Part shown: one piece after another, positions 43,906 to 53,540 of the stretch
Numbering within the stretch: the stretch's first letter is position 1
How the letters are laid out: each line of letters starts with the position of its first letter
From: Methanolobus sp. WCC4
Lineage (GTDB): Archaea > Halobacteriota > Methanosarcinia > Methanosarcinales > Methanosarcinaceae
Length of the DNA stretch: 64,000 bases
NCBI RefSeq assembly: GCF_038022665.1
Contig: NZ_CP150629.1
Location: forward strand, 620,001 to 684,000
Direction of reading: 5' to 3'
The notes under the pieces: model-generated
What the model was told of the DNA's origin: nothing
The model's input: only the letters and a program-made list of their open reading frames with translations
The model's database searches: none
Program-made: the position numbers and the translations under genes

Positions 43906-45186
43906 TCAGATCTTCCTTGGGTCTGTGATCTCTCCGGTAAGTGCGGATGCTGCTGCTGTTGCAGGTGAGCTGAGATATACGAAGGACTGTGGGCTTCCCT
44001 CACGTCCCTTGAAGTTACGGTTGGATGTTGCAAGTCCTACCTCTCCATCTCCGAGAAGTCCGAATGAACCTCCCATACATGGACCACAGCATGGTGCTTC
44101 AACAATTGCGCCTGCTTCCATGAACTGCTCGATGTATCCTGCCCTGAGGACCTTCATGTATTCTGTCCTTGATGCAGGGATGATAAGAAGTCTGACATCC
44201 TTTGCGACAGGTTCGTCACCCATCATCTTTGCAACGACCTCGATATCCTCGAACCTTCCGTTTGTACAGGAACCTACGAAGATCTGGTCGACCTTTGTTC
44301 CTTCTACCTCTGTTACAGGCTTGACGTTGTCCACGTTGTGTGGGCATGCGACCTGTGGTTCAAGGTTGCTTATGTCATACTTGTGAAGCTCACAGTCTGC
44401 ACCTTCGTCTGACTTCCAGTATGGGTCAAACTCATAGTCTGGTATGCGTTCCTTGAGGTATGCCTCTGTGACCTCATCAGCCTCGATGATACCTGCTTTA
44501 CCGCCCATCTCGATAGCCATGTTGGAGATGGTCATACGCTCGGACATTGGAAGTGACCTGATGGCTGAACCTGCATATTCTGCTGCCTTGTATCTTGCAC
44601 CTTCTGCACCTACATCCCCTATGAGGTGGAGAATGATGTCCTTTGAGTAGACGTGTTCCGGAAGTTTTCCTTCAACTTCGAACCTGATGGTCTCAGGTAC
44701 CTTGAACCAGAGTTTTCCTGATGCAAAGACCGCTGCCATGTCGGTTGAACCGATACCTGTTGAGAATGCACCGAGTGAACCGTATGCACAGGTGTGTGAG
44801 TCGGAACCTACTACAAGGTCTCCGGGTTTTACGTGTCCCTTTTCAGGCATTACCTGGTGGCAGACACCTTCATAAACGTCATAGTTGATTATGCCCTGTT
44901 CCTTTGCGAACTTCCTGAGCATTATGTGGTTCTGTGCAGCATTGAGTGAGTCTGCAGGTACCTGGTGATCGAAGAGTATCACGATCTTGCTTGGGTCCCA
45001 GACCTTCTTCTCTTCTTTGTCCCTCATGATCTCGTAGAATCCTTCTACAGCAAGAGGTCCTGTGATGTCGTGGGTCATTGCCCTGTCTATATCAGCCAGT
45101 ACGAATTCTCCGGCTTTAACGGTTTTACCGGAAGCCTTTGAAAAGATCTTCTCTGAGATCGTCATAGGTTCATTATTAGTGGACAT
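43906..45186 (-). CDS. hacA: Homoaconitase / 3-isopropylmalate dehydratase large subunit
   Basis: Large subunit of a 4Fe-4S aconitase-family dehydratase, 426 residues. The cluster cysteines lie in [12 protein letters not shown] and [11 protein letters not shown]; the histidine region is [14 protein letters not shown]. In methanogens two paralogues exist, one for leucine synthesis and one for the coenzyme B side chain, and they are hard to tell apart by eye. The small subunit gene is not adjacent. I lean to the methanogen homoaconitase type, with moderate certainty. Confidence 0.85.
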   Translation of the reverse strand: MSTNNEPMTISEKIFSKASGKTVKAGEFVLADIDRAMTHDITGPLAVEGFYEIMRDKEEKKVWDPSKIVILFDHQVPADSLNAAQNHIMLRKFAKEQGIINYDVYEGVCHQVMPEKGHVKPGDLVVGSDSHTCAYGSLGAFSTGIGSTDMAAVFASGKLWFKVPETIRFEVEGKLPEHVYSKDIILHLIGDVGAEGARYKAAEYAGSAIRSLPMSERMTISNMAIEMGGKAGIIEADEVTEAYLKERIPDYEFDPYWKSDEGADCELHKYDISNLEPQVACPHNVDNVKPVTEVEGTKVDQIFVGSCTNGRFEDIEVVAKMMGDEPVAKDVRLLIIPASRTEYMKVLRAGYIEQFMEAGAIVEAPCCGPCMGGSFGLLGDGEVGLATSNRNFKGREGSPQSFVYLSSPATAAASALTGEITDPRKI

Positions 45187-45276
45187 GTTTATTCCTGCAT
45201 GATGTTTATTGATTATAAATCGATCGATAAAATGAAAATCGAATTAAACTCTGGATAACCCTGGATTCTCCTTATC

Positions 45277-45987
45277 TTATATCTTCCGTGTTATCTTATT
45301 AGTTCCCTCACTATAATGGACAATGTAATTTAAGTAGCCTTGCTTCAGGCCGGACATGGCAGTCTTCACTCCTTTCTCCCCGGTCCTGAACCCGGTATAG
45401 TTCTGATATGTAAGGATGGTGTCCTGTAATTCCCTGATGTATCTTTCAAGTACCATCTCAGCGAGCATTTTACTGTCCTGCTCACTGATTTCCCTTCCAA
45501 GTCCTTCACATTCGGACACCTGCAGCTCAAGTCCTTCCATGTAGAACGGGTATGTGCTGCACAGAAGGGGGCGGTGTTCATATATCTTACAACGGTTGTC
45601 GGCAGTTTCGTCAGGTATGAATGAACAATCCCTGTTCTTTTTTCTGCGAAGCATCCATCCGAATGTGTGGATATTCCCCTCCTCATCTATCATGCCTGAC
45701 TCTGCCTGGAGTCGATGTTCTTCTTCAGGTGAATCAGTCTCAATGTTCAAAGGCTCTGCTATCTCGTCCCACTTCATACCGGTTCCATCACAGATCTTGC
45801 GGATCTCTTCAGGAACCACTGCAACACGGTTATCGCCTGATCCTCTGCGACAGCATTTCCCACACATGATACACTGGAATCCGATATTCCGTATCTGCTT
45901 AGCGAGCTCTTCTGTATCTGTCTTCTTTGCAGCCTCTATTTCTTCCTCAAGCTGCTTGATAAGCATCTTTTTGTATCTGGTATCCAT
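45277..45987 (-). CDS. YkgJ-family cysteine cluster protein
   Basis: A 236-residue protein with the zinc- or iron-chelating YkgJ (CxxCxxCC) cluster: CIMCGKCCRRG (residues about 35-45), DCSFIPDETADNRCKIYEHRPLLCSTYPF (two short blocks) and a later cysteine in SECEGLG. The N-terminal helix (MLIKQLEEEIEAAKK) and C-terminal helices flank it. The function is unknown. The promoter contains CCATATTTATAAGATAC (minus strand, about 46028-46044). Confidence 0.85.
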   Translation of the reverse strand: MDTRYKKMLIKQLEEEIEAAKKTDTEELAKQIRNIGFQCIMCGKCCRRGSGDNRVAVVPEEIRKICDGTGMKWDEIAEPLNIETDSPEEEHRLQAESGMIDEEGNIHTFGWMLRRKKNRDCSFIPDETADNRCKIYEHRPLLCSTYPFYMEGLELQVSECEGLGREISEQDSKMLAEMVLERYIRELQDTILTYQNYTGFRTGEKGVKTAMSGLKQGYLNYIVHYSEGTNKITRKI

Positions 45988-46791
45988 CTTATTGCCATCT
46001 GGTCAGGATTTTGCTTTTCCTGATGGTCGTATCTTATAAATATGGGCTGGTTTTGTTATCTGGTATATTTTGTTATATATTCAACATATAGTATTCTATA
46101 TATCATATATATTATCGAGTAGGTCATTGTACTATCATTGTTCTGACCATTTCCTGCCGGTTAACAGTTTATGGGTCTGTCTGGCTAAGGTTCCTGTTAT
46201 CAGCACAAAAACAGGTACGATCATCTTCCTCTGAGTTTTGTATCTGTTAAACGAACATTTAGCACTAATGATGGTCCAAATACGAGCTATCTGTGTACAT
46301 CTGCGTTATCCGTGTCTATTTGTTCTACCATTAAAATAGGATGCACCGTTCCAAAAATGATCCCTCTCTATGTACTCCCTGGACTTTTATGCCAGTTATG
46401 CGGATTATTACGTACGATTGTTATGTTATCTTCATGCAATGTATAGTATGTATGTTTATGACCTATCAGCCAATTATATAATTGTAAGTCCTATCTGTGC
46501 ATATTATGTATGAACAAGCTCTTTTGTGGCTGTTTATGCTTGCATAATGCTCACATACTAATATATTGTGTGATGGGTCCCGGTGATTTGTTATCTCCGG
46601 ACGTGTTCTAATATTCAGCATCATGTCTCTGTAGTTGCTGTTTCTTTCATCCGGGTAGTGAAAATCGCAATGAATAAAAATTGTAACAAATAATATTCAA
46701 GTATATATGTATATTTTATTATATATTATATAATGTATGTTTAAAATCAGATACATTAAACTGTAATTTAATAAAAAAGAATCAGGAGAGA
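45988..46791. other. 804-bp gene-free AT-rich stretch
   Basis: No convincing coding frame on either strand. It holds the YkgJ promoter at its left end, a tandem motif ATCTGTGTAC-ATCTGCGTT-ATCCGTGTCT at 46289-46317, several TATA-like runs (ATATATATTAT near 46095-46125 and around 46700-46735) and the 3' flank of the DHH gene on the right. It is the longest empty stretch in the window. An unannotated small RNA is possible but not shown. Confidence 0.5.
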
Positions 46792-48261
46792 CTATTCATC
46801 AGTCTCTTCCACACCAACAGCACTGAGGAATCTCTTTACAACTGCCTCGTTAACGAGTCTGAGGAGGGTTTGGCGGTCCTTTGCAGCACTGAAGACACCC
46901 AGGGTGATCTGTGCCGCTGCAGCTGTTGCGTGTCCTCCGCCAGAATCCTCGCCGAACGCTCTTTTCATGGCATCGCCGAGGTTTACTCTGATATCGTTAC
47001 TGCGTCCTGAGATGTATATCTTCTCATCAGTGACCCCGAAAACTATGGAAGTGGATATCCCTTCAAGGTTCAGGAGATAATCCGCTGCCTGTGGTAATGT
47101 ATCCCTGTTACGTATGCTTCCCACATTTGAGAGCAGGTAGCTTCCTATTACCTGTCGGCTGTTGATAGCCTCGCCAAGTACATCCAGTGTCTCGATCGAC
47201 ATTGATGGACGTTCCAGTTGCTCAAGGATGTCATGGTCTGAAAGAGGATAAAGGTATGAAGCTGCTGAAAGGTCAGCAGAATCTGTATTCCTCTTAAAAT
47301 CAAGTGTATCGGTCCTGATACCATAGAGAAGTGCAGTTGCAAGCTTGCTGTCGATCTCCACATTGAGTTCCTGCAGATACTTTGTCAGTATGGTCGCTGA
47401 AGCACCTACATTAGGACGTATATCGATGTAATCAGAATCCAGTTCTGCATCAGGAAGTGGATGGTGATCGATCACAATGTTCACGCGGGTCTCAGGAGGG
47501 AGTGAGTTGTTAGCTCCCGGCATCGAACAGTCCACAAGTGCGATGTTCTCATAGCCGGTAAATCCGACATCTTCTGACCTGTAGAGGTCGATTCCCAGAA
47601 GGTTCACGAAAGCCTTGTTCTCCTGGTGCCCGATCTCCCCGTGATATATTATATCTGAGAGCACGTTGAATGAGGTTGCGATCCTCTGAAGTGCAAGTGC
47701 ACTGGATATCGCATCAGGGTCCGGGTTATCATGGACCACGATGGCAAGTTTCTTTCCTTTGTTGGCCTCGAACCACTGGGTCAGTTTATTACCTCTGTGC
47801 ATGGCCTCTGCACGCTCAAGGGACCTGGACAGTGATTTTGCAACCATTCTCGGTGGCATGATCACAAGGTCTGCTCCAAGTGTCTCCATCTCCTGCATGT
47901 TGATGACATCAGGAGCTCTCACAACACAATAGATGTCTGAAGAGACCTTGTTCCTTATGTTCTGAAGGGCGATCTTGTTCGCCTTTGGATCGGAACTCAG
48001 GATAAGTATCCCTGCAAGGTCCTTGGTGTTGATCGTATCAAAGAGGGCAGGATCACTGACATCACCGACTATGGCCTCGTAGGCTTCCTCTCGAAGTGTC
48101 TCCACTTTCTGAGAGTCCTTGTCTACAATAATGAGCTCTTTGTCAAGCTCTCTAAGTTCCTTGGCTAAAGCAAAGCCAAAACTTCCACTGCCAAGGATGA
48201 GATATGTGGGTTTGACCTTAGATCTGTCAGTTGCGCTGATCTCTTTTGCAACGTTGTTAAT
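46792..48261 (-). CDS. TrkA-N/DHH phosphoesterase fusion protein
   Basis: Protein of about 489 residues with an N-terminal nucleotide-binding TrkA-N (RCK-like) domain (PTYLILGSGSFGFALAKEL, then ELIIVDKDS) and a DHH/DHHA1 phosphoesterase domain: VVHDNPDPDAISSA, ALVDCSMPG, VIDHHPLP and the C-terminal GGGHATAAAAQ. Relatives hydrolyse nanoRNA or cyclic dinucleotides. The first GTG in frame (48105) lies inside the TrkA-N domain; no ATG, GTG or TTG exists between it and the upstream TGA (48310). ATT at 48261, seven bases after GGAGG, is the best start. Divergent from nnr. Confidence 0.85.
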   Translation of the reverse strand: MNNVAKEISATDRSKVKPTYLILGSGSFGFALAKELRELDKELIIVDKDSQKVETLREEAYEAIVGDVSDPALFDTINTKDLAGILILSSDPKANKIALQNIRNKVSSDIYCVVRAPDVINMQEMETLGADLVIMPPRMVAKSLSRSLERAEAMHRGNKLTQWFEANKGKKLAIVVHDNPDPDAISSALALQRIATSFNVLSDIIYHGEIGHQENKAFVNLLGIDLYRSEDVGFTGYENIALVDCSMPGANNSLPPETRVNIVIDHHPLPDAELDSDYIDIRPNVGASATILTKYLQELNVEIDSKLATALLYGIRTDTLDFKRNTDSADLSAASYLYPLSDHDILEQLERPSMSIETLDVLGEAINSRQVIGSYLLSNVGSIRNRDTLPQAADYLLNLEGISTSIVFGVTDEKIYISGRSNDIRVNLGDAMKRAFGEDSGGGHATAAAAQITLGVFSAAKDRQTLLRLVNEAVVKRFLSAVGVEETDE

Positions 48262-48379
48262 AGAAAAGCCTCCATTTTGTGTAAGAGTTATATTTGCATA
48301 AAATGATTTTCAATAAAATTAACAGAAATAATACATTAACTGATAAATACAATGCAAACTAAGGGATAAATAGGTAACT

Positions 48380-49858
48380 ATGTCCTCTATCAGTTCTTCA
48401 AAGATGCGTTCTATCGATGCTAATTGCTCATATCTGGGAATGGATCCTCTCCAGTTGATGGAAAATGCAGGTGCAGCAATAGCCCGGGAAATAATATCAA
48501 AGACGGGTTCCGCAAAGGTGCTCTTTGTTGCAGGAAGGGGAAATAACGGGGGCGATGCATTCGTTGCTGCACGACATCTCTCATTATATGGGACCTATGA
48601 TGTCCGGGTAATTCTTCTGGGCCATTCATCGCGGATAAGGACAGAAGAGTCAAAGCGAAATTTCTCACTGCTGAAGTACAGCGGTATCAAAGAAATAAAG
48701 GAGATATCCGATTCCAGTGAGCTTATCGGTTATACTGGCTGGAAGGATATGGATATCATTGTGGATGGTGTACTTGGTTCAGGCATAAAAGGTGCTCCAA
48801 GGGAACCCGAATCCACTGCTATCGATAAGATAAATTCTTCAAGATCCTACATAATCTCTATAGACTCTCCTTCCGGATACGATATTGATAACGGGGAGGT
48901 TGTGAAGAGTGTTGCTGCCGATATGACAATAACCTTCCACAGGATGAAGACAGGTCTGGGACTTCCCGGTTGTGAGAGATACACAGGTGCTGTAAAAGTA
49001 GTTCCCATAGGTGTCTGCCGGGACGCTGAGGAATATGTAGGTGCTGGCGACCTCATGGCTCTGGAACGCCGGAAAAGTGATGCTCACAAAGGTAATTCCG
49101 GTCGTGTCCTTGTAATCGGCGGAGGTGCGTACTATGGTGCTCCTGCACTTGCAGCCATGGCAGCCCTGCGCAGCGGTGCCGATATAGTCACAGTCGCAGT
49201 GCCTGAGAATGTTGCTGATACTGTAGCCTCATTTTCTCCTGATATTATAGTTGTTCCATTGGAAGGGAACATGCTTATCCCTGAGAATATTTCTCGTTTG
49301 AAAGGTCTTATCGATTCGCATGATGTCACTGTCATAGGTCCGGGTCTGGGAAGGGATCAGAAGACACTTGAAACAGTGGAACTGATCCTTCCCCTATGCA
49401 AGAGGGCGGTAGTCGACGCAGACGCACTTTACGGTCTGGAATTGCCCGTGAAAAGTGAGGGTGAACTCATCCTGACACCGCATTCCGGGGAGTTCTCCCG
49501 TCTTCTGGATGAGAAACTTCCTTCGTCCATTGATGAGAGGAAGGATATCGTCAGGAACTTTGCCGGGGAGAAAGGTGTCACGACAGTTCTCAAAGGTAAT
49601 GTAGATATCATCTCTGACGGGCAGGCCACCCGACTCAACAGGACAGGTAATGCCGGGATGACCGTAGGCGGTACAGGTGATGTCCTGGCAGGCATAACCG
49701 GTGCCCTGTTCGCTGTGAACGATGCCATGGAGGCAGCCTCGTGTGCTGTGTTCATAAACGGTGCAGCAGGTGACCTTGCTTTTGAGGAGAAGGGTTCAGG
49801 TCTGCTTGCGACAGATATAATTGACCGGATAACAGATGTTATATTGAAGGTGTTTTGA
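48380..49858 (+). CDS. nnr: Bifunctional NAD(P)H-hydrate repair enzyme Nnr
   Basis: Fused epimerase and ADP-dependent dehydratase that repairs damaged NAD(P)H. 492 residues: the N-terminal NnrE part (about 1-210) has GRGNNGGDAFVAARHL and DGVLGSGIKG; the C-terminal NnrD part (about 225-490) has KGNSGRVLVIGG, VIGPGLGR, LTPHSGEFSRL and the nucleotide-site NAGMTVGGTGDVLAG. The first gene of a co-directed run with a small protein and moaC; the next ATG begins one base after its stop. Confidence 0.95.
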   Translation: MSSISSSKMRSIDANCSYLGMDPLQLMENAGAAIAREIISKTGSAKVLFVAGRGNNGGDAFVAARHLSLYGTYDVRVILLGHSSRIRTEESKRNFSLLKYSGIKEIKEISDSSELIGYTGWKDMDIIVDGVLGSGIKGAPREPESTAIDKINSSRSYIISIDSPSGYDIDNGEVVKSVAADMTITFHRMKTGLGLPGCERYTGAVKVVPIGVCRDAEEYVGAGDLMALERRKSDAHKGNSGRVLVIGGGAYYGAPALAAMAALRSGADIVTVAVPENVADTVASFSPDIIVVPLEGNMLIPENISRLKGLIDSHDVTVIGPGLGRDQKTLETVELILPLCKRAVVDADALYGLELPVKSEGELILTPHSGEFSRLLDEKLPSSIDERKDIVRNFAGEKGVTTVLKGNVDIISDGQATRLNRTGNAGMTVGGTGDVLAGITGALFAVNDAMEAASCAVFINGAAGDLAFEEKGSGLLATDIIDRITDVILKVF

Positions 49859-49859
49859 T

Positions 49860-50042
49860 ATGGAGCGGGAAAACAGAAAGATAAACGTTGACATCGAAAG
49901 GACGTGGGTCCGTATAGCCATCAGTCATGGTAAGGATGAGGAGATAATCAAGCTCAGTCTCAAAGAGGCCACCGAACTGAAAGAACAACTAAATAGTACT
50001 ATTGAGGATTACCTGCAAAGGCAGAATATCAGAATAGATTAA
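49860..50042 (+). CDS. Small conserved-looking protein in the nnr-moaC run
   Basis: A 60-residue charged protein (strands RKINVDIERTWVRIAISH, helix SLKEATELKEQLNSTIEDYLQ). No family recognised. The ATG lies one base after the nnr stop, indicating translational coupling, and moaC begins 33 bp later. The amphipathic strand-helix pattern supports coding. Confidence 0.6.
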   Translation: MERENRKINVDIERTWVRIAISHGKDEEIIKLSLKEATELKEQLNSTIEDYLQRQNIRID

Positions 50043-50075
50043 ACTTAAAAAGTAACATCTAAAAACGGTGATCCA

Positions 50076-50552
50076 TTGGAAGCTAAATTCACGCATATCG
50101 AGAACGACCGCGCGGTCATGGTAGACATAGGCAGTAAGGATATAATCGTAAGGAAAGCGGTAGCTTCCGGAGAGATCATCCTCAGTGCCGCGACCATAGA
50201 GAAGATACGCACCGGCACGGTTGAGAAAGGTAACGTGCTTTCCACTGCCCGGGTAGCTTCCATACTTGCAGTCAAAAGGGTACCGGAACTCATTCCCATG
50301 TGCCACCAGATCCCTATCACATCGGTGGATGTGGACTTCGAGATAGAGGACGACCTGGTCCGTGCAATAGTTGAAGTGCGCTCTGTTGGTAAGACCGGCG
50401 TTGAGATGGAAGCCCTGACAGGTGTTTCGGTTGCGCTGCTCACCGTGTGGGATATGGTCAAGTCTGCAGAGAAGGATGAGACAGGTAATTATCCTGCCAC
50501 TGGCATTCAGAATATTAAGGTTATTGAGAAAGTAAAAATGGACCAAAACTAA
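50076..50552 (+). CDS. moaC: Cyclic pyranopterin monophosphate synthase
   Basis: Second enzyme of molybdopterin (or tungstopterin) synthesis, forming cPMP, needed for formylmethanofuran dehydrogenase in methanogens. 158 residues. Conserved segments are RKAVASGEIILSAATIEKI, KGNVLSTARVASILAVKR, the catalytic MCHQIPIT and GVEMEALTGVSVALLTVWDM-type core with KSAEKDE. The start is TTG at 50076, two bases after GGTGAT. The other moa genes are elsewhere. Confidence 0.95.
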   Translation: MEAKFTHIENDRAVMVDIGSKDIIVRKAVASGEIILSAATIEKIRTGTVEKGNVLSTARVASILAVKRVPELIPMCHQIPITSVDVDFEIEDDLVRAIVEVRSVGKTGVEMEALTGVSVALLTVWDMVKSAEKDETGNYPATGIQNIKVIEKVKMDQN

Positions 50553-50631
50553 TGTATTATAGGTGTACATTAGGGAGAATCCAAATTATCCATTAATTAT
50601 CCATTGATCGACTTTTAACGAGGTACATTAT

Positions 50632-51480
50632 TTGAAAATCATAGGAGGACCAGCATCCCAGGCTCTTTCATCAAGGGTCGCAAGAGAGCTCGACATCGAG
50701 CCTACAGTGTGTGACTATACGAGGTTCCCGGACGGGGAACTGTACTCACGCATCCTTGATGAGGACGTGGATGAAGTTACCATTATACAGAGTACCACAA
50801 CGGACTCTGATCTTATTGCATTATTGCAGTTGATAGATGCCTGTGAGGATTCACCTGTCATCAATGTCGTCATACCCTACATGGGTTATGCAAGGCAGGA
50901 CAAGAAGTTCAAAACAGGTGAGCCTATCACTGCAAGGGCAATTGCCAGAACGATAAACGCTGACAGGATATTCACAGTGAACATCCATGAGGCAAGTGTG
51001 CTGAACTATTTCAACGCAGATGCCTTCGACCTTGATGCATCACGTCTCATAGGTTATCACATAAGGTCACTTGGACTGGATAACCCGTTGATAGTCTCTC
51101 CTGATAAGGGTGCTATCAGTCTTGCCGAGAACACGGCTGCGGATGTAGGACTTGAGTTCGATTACCTGGAAAAGACCCGTCATTCCGGTGATACTGTCAC
51201 TATCAAGGCAAAGAATGTCGATGTAATGGACAGGGACATCATCATCATCGATGATATGATCGCCACGGGCGGTACCATGGCCGAGTCCATAAAGCTTCTC
51301 AAGTCACAGGGTGCAAAGGATGTCTATCTTGCATGCGTCCATCCGGTACTTGCAAGGAATGCCGTACTGCGCCTGTTCAATGCAGGGGTAAAAGATATCA
51401 TTGCCACTGATACAATAGAAAAGGCGCAGAGTTCTGTCAGTGTGGCACCTCTGATAGCCAATGCTTTAAGAAGTATCTGA
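50632..51480 (+). CDS. prs: Ribose-phosphate pyrophosphokinase
   Basis: Makes PRPP from ribose 5-phosphate and ATP, feeding nucleotide and histidine synthesis. 282 residues, the compact archaeal class. Motifs are FPDGELYSRI, the flexible catalytic loop MGYARQDKKFKTGEPITAR, and the PRPP-binding IIDDMIATGGTMAES. The TTG at 50632 is preceded by CGAGGTACATTA. Monocistronic or with the following unknown gene. Confidence 0.95.
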   Translation: MKIIGGPASQALSSRVARELDIEPTVCDYTRFPDGELYSRILDEDVDEVTIIQSTTTDSDLIALLQLIDACEDSPVINVVIPYMGYARQDKKFKTGEPITARAIARTINADRIFTVNIHEASVLNYFNADAFDLDASRLIGYHIRSLGLDNPLIVSPDKGAISLAENTAADVGLEFDYLEKTRHSGDTVTIKAKNVDVMDRDIIIIDDMIATGGTMAESIKLLKSQGAKDVYLACVHPVLARNAVLRLFNAGVKDIIATDTIEKAQSSVSVAPLIANALRSI

Positions 51481-51504
51481 ACATTAATATATTGAGGACT
51501 GATC

Positions 51505-52074
51505 ATGACTTTACCCGATGTTTGCCCCAGGGACGGAGTTTCCCAGTGTAAGAAGAAAGAATGCCACCTGTACATATTGGAGTGGCGTACGGGGGACGAA
51601 CAATGTGTCATCGGGTATCGATCAACCCACAAAGAGCTTTCCAGGTCAGTGTCCCTGGAAGACACCTATGTTGAGAACACACGCAAAAAGCTTGAGAAAA
51701 AAGAGCCCCGTGAAAGGAGACCATGGCCCGACACAAGCACGGCTGCTTCAGTAAGGGAACATCTTAAAAGGGAAGTTCCTGTAGCTGAGACCAGACCTGA
51801 AACTGTAATGGAACCAGCACCTGTATCCGAACCTGTGGCCAGGACCAGTGAATCCTATATCGAGGCGCGTGTGGGAAAACCGGTTCCTGAAGTGCTGGAA
51901 CAGCTTGCTCCTGTGACCCAGGAAGAGGTCGTGGTCAATGATAAGAACACCACGGTGATCGAAGCAAAGAGCAGTGATGAAGAAAAGGATAAGGATGCAA
52001 GGAAAAGAAAGTCACTTGATGAAGTGATGGACCTGGACCTTCCTGAGGACTATGAGGAGAAGTTCTGGAAATAG
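51505..52074 (+). CDS. Unknown protein with cysteine-rich head and disordered tail
   Basis: A 189-residue protein, not recognised. The first 50 residues hold five cysteines and a WRTGDEQCVIGYR segment that may bind a metal; the rest is rich in Glu, Pro, Lys and Val and is likely disordered, ending in a short acidic helix (LDLPEDYEEKFWK). It begins 24 bp after prs with GAGGACTGATC ahead of the ATG, suggesting co-transcription. Confidence 0.65.
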   Translation: MTLPDVCPRDGVSQCKKKECHLYILEWRTGDEQCVIGYRSTHKELSRSVSLEDTYVENTRKKLEKKEPRERRPWPDTSTAASVREHLKREVPVAETRPETVMEPAPVSEPVARTSESYIEARVGKPVPEVLEQLAPVTQEEVVVNDKNTTVIEAKSSDEEKDKDARKRKSLDEVMDLDLPEDYEEKFWK

Positions 52075-52127
52075 TCCCATTGCTATTCCTGATATACTTC
52101 TGATGCCCTCCTTAATATTTACGATAT

Positions 52128-52760
52128 ATGAGATGCGGGATACTTTGCAGAGTATATGACCTGCTGCTGGATGAACTCGGACCACAATACTGGTGGCCTG
52201 CTGATTCAGCTTTTGAGGTCATTGTGGGTGCCATGCTCACCCAGCAGACAAAATGGACCAATGTCGAGAAGGCGATAAATGGCCTGAAAGAACATGATCT
52301 GCTGGAGGTCGGGTCACTTGCCAGTGCTGACATCGAACTGCTTGAAGGACTCGTGAGATGTTGCGGTTTCTATCGTCAGAAGGCTTCCCGCCTGAAAGGA
52401 ATGGCTGGTTTTTTTGCGGAGCAGGGCATGGAGCAGGTTTTCTCGATGCCTGTAGATGAACTTCGCAGGACCATGTTATCTCTCAAAGGTGTCGGGAACG
52501 AGACTGCAGACAGTATCGTTCTTTACGCAGCTGACAAACCGAAGTTCGTGATCGATGCCTACACCACCCGGATGATGAAGTGTATCGGCATTGAAGGGAA
52601 TTATATGCAGCTACAGAGGATGTTCGAAGAACAACTCCCTGAAGACGTCGGTATCTATAAGGAATACCATGCTCTCATAGTTGAATATTCAAAGGCCTAC
52701 TGTGGCAGGGACCGATGTAATGAATGTATTCTTAAGGATCTGAATGAGAATGGATGTTGA
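52128..52760 (+). CDS. Endonuclease III-like DNA glycosylase (MagIII type)
   Basis: HhH-GPD DNA glycosylase of 210 residues. The helix-hairpin-helix reads LKGVGNETADSIVLYA, with glutamate where bifunctional EndoIII has its catalytic lysine, and the aspartate lies in VIDAYTTRM; both fit monofunctional 3-methyladenine glycosylases (MagIII/MpgII). The N-terminal core has MLTQQTKWTNV. C-terminal cysteines (CGRDRCNEC) are spaced unlike the EndoIII 4Fe-4S ligands. The downstream TPD-domain gene overlaps its end by 17 bp. Confidence 0.85.
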   Translation: MRCGILCRVYDLLLDELGPQYWWPADSAFEVIVGAMLTQQTKWTNVEKAINGLKEHDLLEVGSLASADIELLEGLVRCCGFYRQKASRLKGMAGFFAEQGMEQVFSMPVDELRRTMLSLKGVGNETADSIVLYAADKPKFVIDAYTTRMMKCIGIEGNYMQLQRMFEEQLPEDVGIYKEYHALIVEYSKAYCGRDRCNECILKDLNENGC

Positions 52761-53529
52761 AACCTATAATGAGATATACGCAAGCCTTGATGATGTCGAT
52801 GACGTAAGAAGACTGGCTGAACAGTTCTCACAACCCATCGGTACCATTCATTCGATACTGAACCAGAAGGTCGTTACAAAGGTCAAGAAGAACTTCTCCA
52901 GGGTCAAGAACAAGGGCCCAAGACATCTGAAGCAGTGGAAGAAGGGCAAGAGCATAGTTTCCATTGCCAAGAAGAATGACATTCCTCCAACCCTTATGGT
53001 CTCCATGCTCCTTAAGGAGATGGATATTCCCAAGAAAGGATTCATCAGGAATCTTGATTCCCAGCCGGAGGGTCGCCTGAAAAGGGAAGTTATCGAAGCC
53101 ATGGATTCAGACTTTTTCTTCTCTCCCCGGGCACACGAGTTACATGCTGAGAAAGGCGAGATGGGTGAGTACATCCTTGCTGAGTGGATAAGTGAACAGG
53201 AACTTACTTACAGGTCTGAGAACGACCTGCGGGATGAGGGATTCACAAAGACCCCGGATTTCCTGCTGAACGAGGAACTTGATGTTGATGGTGTTAAAGT
53301 ATCATGGATAGAGAGCAAGGCTCTCTTCGGTGATGAGAAAGAGCACGACTATTACATCAAAAAACAGTTCAGGGAATATGAGGAGTTATACGGTACCGGA
53401 ATGATAGTCTACTGGTACGGTTACATTGACACTGTCAGTTACAACGGACATGTCATAAAGGACTACAGTTTCTTTGACAGGGACTGGGACCTGATAGAGG
53501 AACTTCTGAACTTCAAGACCTACTGGTAG
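52744..53529 (+). CDS. TPD-domain (CDIN1/C15orf41-like) protein
   Basis: A 261-residue protein resembling the TPD family, whose human member CDIN1 is mutated in a dyserythropoietic anaemia. A helical N-terminal DNA-binding-like part (about 1-100) precedes a PD-(D/E)XK-like core with KTPDFLLNEEL (the TPD motif, near residue 178) and a possible catalytic acid-lysine pair in WIESKALFGD. Nuclease activity is predicted, not shown. The start (ATG 52744 or 52750) lies within the glycosylase gene, so the pair is co-translated. Confidence 0.8.
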   Translation: MRMDVETYNEIYASLDDVDDVRRLAEQFSQPIGTIHSILNQKVVTKVKKNFSRVKNKGPRHLKQWKKGKSIVSIAKKNDIPPTLMVSMLLKEMDIPKKGFIRNLDSQPEGRLKREVIEAMDSDFFFSPRAHELHAEKGEMGEYILAEWISEQELTYRSENDLRDEGFTKTPDFLLNEELDVDGVKVSWIESKALFGDEKEHDYYIKKQFREYEELYGTGMIVYWYGYIDTVSYNGHVIKDYSFFDRDWDLIEELLNFKTYW

Positions 53530-53540
53530 TCTTTTAGCTC

